Below are positions 1 through 4,197 of a DNA stretch of 5,848 nt, one piece after another. The translations under genes and the position numbers were made by a program. The stretch is from assembly GCA_001791035.1 (NCBI GenBank), contig MGDX01000030.1, positions 19,786-25,633 of the forward strand. The letters are read 5' to 3'. The notes beneath the pieces are model-generated. The model was not told where the DNA came from, made no database searches, and saw only the letters and a program-made list of their open reading frames with translations. The stretch is from Candidatus Uhrbacteria bacterium RIFCSPHIGHO2_02_FULL_53_13. GTDB lineage: Bacteria; Patescibacteriota; Patescibacteriia; UBA9934; UBA11717. Numbering within the stretch: the stretch's first letter is position 1; every line of letters begins with the position of its first letter.

Positions 1-884
1 TGTTCGGCTTTTCGCCGGAGGAGGACGCTATTTTGGACCGCGCGATTATCGAGGCGTACGCCAAACAAGACGTGACGGTGGATGCGGATTTAGCGAAGGT
101 CAAGCCGCCGGTGATGCAGGATGTGCAGAATGTGCTCGAGGGGATGACCAACTCGTCGGGGTTGGTTGAGCGCTTGAGAAAGTACACGGAAGGGACGTTC
201 GCGGGACTGTTCAATTCGCCAACGACGGTGGAGACCAAAAATCAGCTCGTCGTGTTTTCTGTACGCGACTTGGAGGACGAACTGCGCCCGATGGCGATTT
301 ACAACATCATTACCTATATTTGGAATGTGGTGCGTTCGGAGCGCAAAAAACGTCTGCTGATTGTGGACGAGGCGTGGTGGCTCATGCAACATGAGGATTC
401 GGCGAAGTTTATGTTCGGCGTCGTGAAGCGCGGGCGCAAGTACTATCTTGGTGTCACGACGATTACGCAGGACGTGAACGACTTTTTGACGTCACCTTAT
501 GGACAGGCGATTGTGACCAACTCGAGCATTCAACTCCTTTTGAAGCAGTCGCCGGCGTCGGCGGATTTGGTACAAAAGACGTTCCATCTCACGGATGCGG
601 AAAAGTATCTTTTGTTGGAATCGGGCGTAGGACAGGGGATTTTCTTTGCGGGCAATAAGCATGCCGCAATTCAGGTGGTGGCTAGTTACGCGGAGGATCA
701 ACTTGTGACCACAAACCCGGCGCAACTTTTGGAGCTTGAGGCCGAGCGCCGCGCGTTTGAACAGGAGCTGGAGACTCGGCAAGCGGAGGGAGCGGGCGTG
801 GCGGACGAAGAAGCAAAGCGCCAGGAGATTGTGGAGAAAACGCGTGCGGAGGGTGAGGTGCTTGAGGGACAGCTGGAGGTGTGA
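1..884 (+). CDS. VirB4/TraC-like type IV secretion ATPase, C-terminal part (5' end outside window)
   Basis: The reading frame is open from position 3, so the TTG at 33 is an internal codon and the gene starts upstream. VirB4-family ATPases are cytoplasmic or inner-membrane-associated motors that power type IV secretion, conjugation and related DNA or protein transport. Visible family features are a Walker B strand (LLIVDEAWW, Asp-Glu at 366-371), the ITQDVNDF motif (about 462-485) and the LLLKQSP segment (534-554), followed by the DLVQKTFHLTDAEKYLLL region typical of VirB4/TraC. The Walker A loop must lie upstream. The last ~50 residues are charged, Glu/Arg/Lys-rich and probably coiled coil, a tail often seen in candidate-phyla homologues. 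The next gene starts 15 nt after the stop but has its own promoter. Family assignment is firm. The exact system served (secretion, DNA uptake or a pilus-like machine) cannot be told from this window. Confidence 0.9.
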   Translation, partial: FGFSPEEDAILDRAIIEAYAKQDVTVDADLAKVKPPVMQDVQNVLEGMTNSSGLVERLRKYTEGTFAGLFNSPTTVETKNQLVVFSVRDLEDELRPMAIYNIITYIWNVVRSERKKRLLIVDEAWWLMQHEDSAKFMFGVVKRGRKYYLGVTTITQDVNDFLTSPYGQAIVTNSSIQLLLKQSPASADLVQKTFHLTDAEKYLLLESGVGQGIFFAGNKHAAIQVVASYAEDQLVTTNPAQLLELEAERRAFEQELETRQAEGAGVADEEAKRQEIVEKTRAEGEVLEGQLEV

Positions 885-892
885 TGTATAAT
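862..892 (+). promoter_or_regulatory. Promoter for the 900-1451 gene (perfect -10, weak -35)
   Basis: A perfect TATAAT lies at 887-892, starting 2 nt after the stop codon of the upstream ATPase gene. A poor -35 candidate, TTGAGG, sits at 862-867 with a long 19-nt spacer. The -10 ends 7 nt before the ATG at 900, so transcription should begin at about 899-900 and give a leaderless mRNA. No Shine-Dalgarno sequence lies at the usual distance; GGAGG at 874-878 is too far upstream and outside the predicted transcript. Confidence 0.65.
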
Positions 893-899
893 ACATCCT

Positions 900-1451
900 A
901 TGATGACCCCCATTGAAAGACGAAATCTCTTGATTGCCATCATCGTTCTTGGTCTTGTCGCCATTGGACTGTTATTGTGGTTTTTGTTCCGTCCGTCGTT
1001 TTCGCGCGAACCGGAAGTGTTTGTTCCTGCGGAGCGGACGGAAACGATCGAACCGAGTGTCGTTGTCCCCGCACAGCCGAGCGTTGCCCCAGAGCCGGTG
1101 CAAGCGCAAACCGTGGCGCGGAATTTTGTGGAGCGCTTTGGGACTTACTCGAGCGACGCGCCGTTTGCCAACTATGAGGATGTGCGAGAGCTGTCAACGG
1201 AGGTTTTTTACAGCACGCTTGTTCGCACGGAATCCGTTGGTGATGCGTATGAGGGGGTCACGACATACGCGCTCTCGTTCAAACGCACAGAGGGCAGTGA
1301 GGAGGAGGGGCGCATCGTATTTGATGTCGGCACACAGCGCGAGTGGTTTACACAAGATCGATCCTCAAGCAACGTCGTCTATAATAATACCTCGGTGACC
1401 GTGGTGAAAGTTGGCGACGCTTGGTTCGTGGAAGCGTTTGTCTGGGAGTGA
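900..1451 (+). CDS. Single-pass membrane-anchored protein of unknown function next to VirB4-like gene
   Basis: The 183-residue protein has a short N-terminus with Glu-Arg-Arg, one strongly hydrophobic helix at about residues 9-30, and a Pro/Val/Ala/Glu-rich linker to about residue 65. A compact C-terminal domain follows, beginning with ARNFVERFGTYSSD and ending with strands that include VTVVKVGDAWFVEAFVWE. No signal-peptidase site is obvious, so it is probably an anchored protein with the domain outside the membrane. I do not recognise a named family. N-terminal anchor plus small alpha/beta domain is the architecture of VirB8-like and other NTF2-fold secretion subunits, and its position behind a VirB4-like ATPase fits an accessory role in that machine, but this is inference. 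Two ATGs are adjacent (900, 903); 900 matches the predicted transcription start. The stop codon overlaps a long stem-loop. Confidence 0.8.
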   Translation: MMTPIERRNLLIAIIVLGLVAIGLLLWFLFRPSFSREPEVFVPAERTETIEPSVVVPAQPSVAPEPVQAQTVARNFVERFGTYSSDAPFANYEDVRELSTEVFYSTLVRTESVGDAYEGVTTYALSFKRTEGSEEEGRIVFDVGTQREWFTQDRSSSNVVYNNTSVTVVKVGDAWFVEAFVWE

Positions 1452-1492
1452 CACAGAAGCGAAAATGTGATTCACGTTTTTGCTTCTGTGTC
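1450..1492 (+). terminator. Long stem-loop at the 3' end of the 900-1451 gene, probable terminator or mRNA end structure
   Basis: The arms 1450-1469 and 1473-1492 form a 20-bp RNA stem: 18 Watson-Crick pairs and two G-U wobbles around an ATT loop. The left arm overlaps the stop codon. There is no T-run after the right arm, so it is not a textbook intrinsic terminator on the plus strand; it could pause polymerase, protect the mRNA end, or be part of the adjoining repeat cluster. Confidence 0.5.
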
Positions 1493-1540
1493 ATTGCGAG
1501 CTCTATTGCGAGTCATCGAAGCAATTGACGAAGCAATCTC
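1490..1540. repeat. Degenerate GTCATTGCGAG...GAAGCAATCTC interspersed repeat, copy 1
   Basis: This copy begins GTCATTGCGAG and ends GAAGCAATCTC. Its interior has a second ATTGCGAG (1505-1512) and a second GAAGCAAT (1518-1525), as if two units were nested or partly duplicated. This word family is a familiar short intergenic repeat in many unrelated bacterial genomes. Its reverse complement gives the well-known spurious peptide ending SLRYLAMTD, so no protein should be called here. Confidence 0.7.
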
Positions 1541-1550
1541 ACGCCAGTCC

Positions 1551-1585
1551 GTCATTGCGAGGTAGCGAAGCGACCGAAGCAATCT
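1551..1585. repeat. GTCATTGCGAG...GAAGCAATCT interspersed repeat, copy 2
   Basis: This is a more regular unit: GTCATTGCGAG, then an AGCGAAGCGAC core, then GAAGCAATCT. ATTGC (1554-1558) and GCAAT (1579-1583) form the outer inverted pair. It lies 10 nt after copy 1 and runs into the terminator before comF. It is probably a non-autonomous palindromic repeat; its function is unknown. Confidence 0.75.
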
Positions 1586-1591
1586 AAAAAA

Positions 1592-1612
1592 GCCGCACAA
1601 GCGGTTATTTTT
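1592..1612 (+). terminator. Intrinsic terminator just upstream of comF
   Basis: CCGC (1593-1596) and GCGG (1601-1604) pair around an ACAA loop, extended by G-U and A-U pairs, and are followed by TTATTTTT (1605-1612). An A-run before the stem (1586-1591) can lengthen the helix and could make it act on the minus strand too. The comF ATG at 1613 immediately follows the T-run, which is odd for a terminator that serves only the upstream gene. Confidence 0.65.
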
Positions 1613-2314
1613 ATGTTCAAAATGTTCAAACCAACCATCCAATGGATTCTGCAAGCCGTGTTTCCATTTTTTTGCATTGGATGCGAAAAAGAGGGCGTGT
1701 TGTTATGCGAGCCGTGCCTCAAGGCGATTCCGTTTGCCAAAGCTCGATGTCCCGTGTGCCGAGCGCCGTCGGCGTTTGGGCGAACGTGCGCGGCGCATCG
1801 GTCGTCTCTTGACGGTTGCATTGCCGTCGCCAGCTACGCACATCCGTGGGTGCGCGACATGATTCGCTTGTGGAAGTTTGAGTATGTCCGCGAAATCGAG
1901 ACCGTGCTCGTGCGCTTGTTACTGCGGCATTTGCAAGACGCGGCACTGCCGAGCGTCGCATGGAGTCTCATTCCTGTTCCTCTACACCCAAAGCGCCTGA
2001 ACGAGCGCGGGTTCTCGCAGACGCGCGTGCTATCCGACATCCTTTCCGAGATCACCGGTGACACGGTGGAAACACAGCTTCTCTCGCATGGTTGGCGTTT
2101 GCGCCGCCGCCAAGCGGACATTGCATCGGAAGCCAAGCGTCGAACACAAAAACTACATGCCTATTTTCGCGTAAAGGGCGATGGCATTCCAACGCATGTT
2201 CTGCTTGTGGACGATGTGTACACCACGGGTGCCACCATGGAAGGAGCCGCGCGAGTCCTCAAACAAGCTGGTGTAAAGTATGTATGGGGCTTTGTGCTCG
2301 CAAGAAACAAATAA
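1613..2314 (+). CDS. comF: ComF family protein (zinc-ribbon plus phosphoribosyltransferase domain)
   Basis: The 233-residue product has the usual ComF length and layout. The N-terminal zinc-binding part has CxxC pairs at Cys21/24, 32/35 and 46/49, with Cys59 and His62 close behind. The centre has the family signature IPVPLHPKRLNERGFSQ (about residues 120-137). The C-terminus has the PRPP-binding loop LLVDDVYTTGAT (residues 197-208), the hallmark of type I phosphoribosyltransferases. In Gram-positive and Gram-negative models ComF is a cytosolic protein needed for transformation, linked to single-stranded DNA entry and the PriA/DprA machinery; its chemistry is not settled. A DNA-uptake role here is plausible but inferred. 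The start is uncertain: ATG 1613 sits at the end of a terminator T-run, and ATG 1622 in the same frame is a good alternative that keeps all domains. Confidence 0.93.
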   Translation: MFKMFKPTIQWILQAVFPFFCIGCEKEGVLLCEPCLKAIPFAKARCPVCRAPSAFGRTCAAHRSSLDGCIAVASYAHPWVRDMIRLWKFEYVREIETVLVRLLLRHLQDAALPSVAWSLIPVPLHPKRLNERGFSQTRVLSDILSEITGDTVETQLLSHGWRLRRRQADIASEAKRRTQKLHAYFRVKGDGIPTHVLLVDDVYTTGATMEGAARVLKQAGVKYVWGFVLARNK

Positions 2315-2320
2315 TGACGC

Positions 2321-2348
2321 TTTTCTGACGATCATCAGAAAATGGTGC
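2321..2348. repeat. 22-bp near-palindrome, left copy of an inverted pair around the kinase gene
   Basis: TTTTCTGA and TCAGAAAA (2321-2328, 2335-2342) flank CGATCA, giving a 22-bp palindrome with one mismatched pair. The reverse complement of this core is identical to the copy at 3044-3065, and the match continues through six more bases (2343-2348). It lies 7 nt after the comF stop and 22 nt before the -35 of the next gene. It could be an operator, a weak terminator hairpin or a mobile-repeat end. Confidence 0.75.
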
Positions 2349-2369
2349 CAGACTATCATGACGTTTGCC

Positions 2370-2398
2370 TTGACACGATCGGGCGATTTAGGCAATGT
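2370..2398 (+). promoter_or_regulatory. Candidate promoter for the kinase-like gene
   Basis: A perfect -35 hexamer TTGACA occurs at 2370-2375. The matching -10 is weak: CAATGT at 2393-2398 (17-nt spacer) or GGCAAT at 2391-2396 (15-nt spacer). Either would start transcription at about 2403-2405, downstream of the ATG at 2395 but upstream of the ATG at 2413, which supports the latter as start codon. Confidence 0.4.
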
Positions 2399-2412
2399 GC
2401 GAGCAAGGCAAC

Positions 2413-2988
2413 ATGGTTGATGTCATTATCGGACTTATAGGACCTGTGTGTGCTGGAAAGACGACGCTTGCTCGTGCTTGGGAGCGTCAATTTGATTGGG
2501 TGGCGAACGATAGTTGGTCGGCTCGGCTTCAACCGTGGGTGAAGCCTGCGGTTCCGATACGCGAGGACTACACATCTGCCGCGATGGCGATGGTCGAAGA
2601 GCGCGGCATGAGCGCGCTTGCCGACATGATGCTTGCTGACAAGGCAAAGATGTCCAAGCGTGTCGCGATTGCCGATGCGCCACGATGGATGGAACACATC
2701 CAATGTCTGCGCCATACATCTATTCCGTGCGTCATGGTGTATGTGGACGCACCAGTGTTTGTTCGTTGGCAAAGGCAACGAACGCGAGCCCGTTTTCCCG
2801 GAGACGCGGAAATGAGTCTGCAGGCGTTTTGGCTTGCTGAACGGAATACGTTTTCAGAAGCGTTCATTCCTGAACTTCGTTCGCATGCGGATCTCTACGT
2901 CGAGAACGTGGCCACCGAGAGCGAGTGGCTCGAGCGAAGTGAACAACTTTTGCGAGACTGCTTGTGGATGGTAGGACTTGAACTCTAA
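2413..2988 (+). CDS. P-loop nucleotide/nucleoside kinase-like protein
   Basis: From ATG 2413 the product has 191 residues and opens directly into a beta strand and Walker A loop, GPVCAGKTT (residues 10-18), as in small P-loop kinases. Later landmarks are IADAPRW near the middle and a VYVDAP strand followed by an arginine-rich WQRQRTRAR segment, which resembles the LID region that contacts ATP phosphates in nucleotide and dephospho-CoA kinases. It is therefore probably a cytosolic phosphotransferase, but I cannot name the substrate and it is not an obvious CoaE, Tmk, Cmk or Adk. ATG 2395 would add six residues but falls in the predicted promoter. ATG 2413 has a short AAGG four bases upstream. 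The gene stands alone between two inverted repeats, with a GC-rich hairpin right after its stop codon. Confidence 0.82.
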   Translation: MVDVIIGLIGPVCAGKTTLARAWERQFDWVANDSWSARLQPWVKPAVPIREDYTSAAMAMVEERGMSALADMMLADKAKMSKRVAIADAPRWMEHIQCLRHTSIPCVMVYVDAPVFVRWQRQRTRARFPGDAEMSLQAFWLAERNTFSEAFIPELRSHADLYVENVATESEWLERSEQLLRDCLWMVGLEL

Positions 2989-3016
2989 CGCCGCCGGATT
3001 TTTCTGTCCGGCGGCG
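2989..3016 (+). terminator. GC-rich hairpin directly after the kinase-like gene
   Basis: CGCCGCCGGA (2989-2998) and TCCGGCGGCG (3007-3016) form a perfect 10-bp stem with a TTTTTCTG loop, starting at the base after the TAA stop. It is stable enough to be a transcript end. The T-run is in the loop and no T-tail follows, so release efficiency is uncertain; it may instead protect the 3' end. Confidence 0.6.
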
Positions 3017-3036
3017 ATGTTATGTCAATCTATTTT

Positions 3037-3065
3037 GCACCACTTTTCTGATGATCGTCAGAAAA
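3037..3065. repeat. 22-bp near-palindrome, right copy of the inverted pair around the kinase gene
   Basis: The core 3044-3065 (TTTTCTGA, TGATCG, TCAGAAAA) is the exact reverse complement of 2321-2342. With GCACCA in front (3037-3042), the inverted match is 28 bases plus one inserted C at 3043. The right flank also shares AAAATGG and a later TGACGT with the left copy in direct orientation, so similarity extends beyond the palindrome in both readings. Confidence 0.75.
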
Positions 3066-3088
3066 TGGACCAAGATTGTTTTGACGTC

Positions 3089-3118
3089 AAAAACAAAAAT
3101 TCCCGCGATGAAGCGGAA
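3089..3118 (-). terminator. Intrinsic terminator of the tRNA-Arg transcript
   Basis: Read on the minus strand, TTCCGC pairs with GCGGGAA (one bulged G) across a TTCATC loop and is followed by TTTTTGTTTTT. It begins 8 nt beyond the CCA end of tRNA-Arg, so it should end the membrane-protein/tRNA-Arg transcription unit. Its CCCGCGATG...GCGG core resembles the terminator at 4152-4181. Confidence 0.8.
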
Positions 3119-3126
3119 ACTTTTGA

Positions 3127-3203
<77 letters not shown>

Positions 3204-3210
3204 GTTTGGT

Positions 3211-3735
3211 TCAGAGTTTATACAGCCTACGCACCACATCTGTCAATGTTTCTTGGTCTTTATCGAGATTTTCATCAACATACTCCAACAGCTCCTCTCG
3301 CAGTTCGTTCGGATCGAGATTATCCGGAATGTCGATGCTCACGATCGGATGGGATCGCTTCACGAAGTTGAAATACAACTTGGCTACCTCGGGTGGATTG
3401 AACACGATAAAAAACTCTGAAACTTCGTCCCACGTGTGATAGTGATCCCCAATGGCTAATCCCGTGGTAAGGATGACAACCGGCACGTTTTCCGGATCGC
3501 GGAAGTGCTGCATCACGAGGTACATCCCAAACAGCACGAGGAACACGGAGAAGATGTAGTTGGCCGATACGACCGACCAAACAATGAGTCCAAGCATAAA
3601 CACCACAAAAACTCCGTACCACACGGCGGTGCGCTCGTGGCGGTGAAACTCGGGCATGACCCAGTAATAGACAACGTCGCCAAACTTTGGGTCAATGTTT
3701 GCCTCGATGTCTTGGATGCGATCTTCTTCGGCCAT
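3211..3735 (-). CDS. Two-pass membrane protein of unknown function
   Basis: The 174-residue product starts MAEEDRIQDIEANIDPKFGD, an acidic cytosolic segment. Two closely spaced hydrophobic helices follow at about residues 38-57 and 59-77, forming a hairpin so that both ends face the cytosol. The soluble C-terminal part (about 80-174) begins with strands, VPVVILTTGLAIGDHYH, then TWDEVSEFFIVF, and ends in charged helices with ELREELLEYVDENL. The order of helical hairpin followed by 'glycine-leucine, turn, W-D-E-V' strands recalls bacterial PH-like membrane proteins, but I cannot name the family with confidence. The frame stays open upstream to 4329, through tRNA antisense. The ATG at 3735 is chosen because a -10 box lies 6 nt before it and the protein-like composition starts there. 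tRNA-Arg follows 7 nt after the stop. Confidence 0.82.
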   Translation of the reverse strand: MAEEDRIQDIEANIDPKFGDVVYYWVMPEFHRHERTAVWYGVFVVFMLGLIVWSVVSANYIFSVFLVLFGMYLVMQHFRDPENVPVVILTTGLAIGDHYHTWDEVSEFFIVFNPPEVAKLYFNFVKRSHPIVSIDIPDNLDPNELREELLEYVDENLDKDQETLTDVVRRLYKL

Positions 3736-3741
3736 GGTGAT

Positions 3742-3747
3742 ATTATA
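3742..3747 (-). promoter_or_regulatory. -10 box for the membrane-protein/tRNA-Arg unit
   Basis: The minus strand has a perfect TATAAT ending 6 nt before the ATG at 3735, preceded directly by TG as in the promoter at 887. No good -35 is visible 16-18 nt upstream. The predicted start site is at or beside the ATG, so the mRNA should be leaderless; no Shine-Dalgarno could fit in the 6-nt gap. Confidence 0.65.
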
Positions 3748-3779
3748 CACGATTATTGCCGACGCCGTATGGGAATGAT

Positions 3780-3797
3780 GCAAGCGCTTGCTAAAAG
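3780..3797 (+). promoter_or_regulatory. 12-bp palindrome overlapping a possible extended -10 for the tRNA-Ser genes
   Basis: GCAAGCGCTTGC (3780-3791) is a perfect 12-bp palindrome. Its right end runs into TGCTAAAAG (3789-3797), which differs only in the last base from the extended -10 of recG (TGCTAAAAT, 4183-4191). It is 31 nt before tRNA-Ser(GCT) and in the divergent gap, so it could be a tRNA promoter with an overlapping operator. No -35 is evident and the -10 is imperfect. Confidence 0.35.
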
Positions 3798-3827
3798 GAC
3801 CAGATCGTGACATCATCGGTCGTGTTC

Positions 3828-4036
<209 letters not shown>

Positions 4037-4063
4037 ACTTCTAACGTCAAACATCTATTTATT

Positions 4064-4150
4064 GGAGGGGTGCTCCGAATTGGTAAGGAACTTGTCTTGA
4101 AAACAAGCGCTCGCAAGGGCATGCGGGTTCGAGTCCCGCCCCCTCCGCCA
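4064..4150 (+). tRNA. tRNA-Ser(TGA)
   Basis: This is a class II tRNA. Acceptor GGAGGGG (4064-4070) pairs with CCCCTCC (4140-4146), then G and an encoded CCA (4148-4150). Anticodon stem CTTGT/ACAAG holds loop CTTGAAA, so the anticodon is TGA (4098-4100), which reads UCA and other UCN serine codons. The variable arm GCTC-GCAA-GGGC has a GNRA-type loop with one G-U pair, and the T arm is GCGGG-TTCGAGT-CCCGC. The D stem pairs best as TCC/GGA (4074-4076, 4087-4089), leaving three bases (TGC) instead of the usual two between acceptor and D stems. Confidence 0.95.
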
Positions 4151-4151
4151 C

Positions 4152-4181
4152 AAAAAAATCCCGCGATGCGGAGATTTTTTT
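4152..4181 (+). terminator. Intrinsic terminator after tRNA-Ser(TGA)
   Basis: CCGC (4161-4164) and GCGG (4168-4171) pair around GAT. The helix can extend through AAAAAAATC (4152-4160) and GATTTTTTT (4173-4181) with one bulged A, and the T-run serves as release tract. It starts 2 nt after the tRNA CCA end. The symmetric A/T arms could make it bidirectional. Confidence 0.85.
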
Positions 4182-4182
4182 G

Positions 4183-4191
4183 TGCTAAAAT
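4183..4191 (+). promoter_or_regulatory. Extended -10 promoter of recG
   Basis: TGCTAAAAT matches the extended -10 form TGnTAnAAT and ends 6 nt before the recG ATG at 4198. The -35 region would lie inside the terminator hairpin just upstream and has no consensus hexamer, which fits an extended -10 promoter. The predicted start site is the ATG itself, giving a leaderless mRNA. Confidence 0.65.
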
Positions 4192-4197
4192 GACGCC

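Noticed and set aside
33..35. TTG at 33 as a true start codon of the VirB4-like protein
   Set aside because: The frame is open to the window edge, with family-like residues (FSPEEDAILDR) before it, and the Walker A region is missing, so the gene must begin upstream.
492..964. Minus-strand frames opposite the end of the VirB4-like gene
   Set aside because: They overlap a well-supported coding region, lack protein-like composition, and have no promoter.
1490..1585. Possible CRISPR array
   Set aside because: There are only two copies, they differ in length and internal structure, the spacing is 10 nt, and no cas gene is in the window.
1472..1821. Minus-strand open frames over the repeat cluster and the start of comF
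   Set aside because: The product contains the SLRYLAMTD-type peptide made by reading the interspersed repeat backwards, and the other frame is antisense to comF.
2395..2412. ATG 2395 as the start of the kinase-like gene
   Set aside because: It lies within or before the predicted -10 region of the TTGACA promoter and adds six residues upstream of the first beta strand; 2413 fits better, though 2395 cannot be excluded.
2989..3126. Possible small gene or regulatory RNA between the kinase gene and tRNA-Arg
   Set aside because: The stretch is accounted for by a hairpin, the right repeat copy and the tRNA terminator; no start codon with a promoter or credible short frame was seen.
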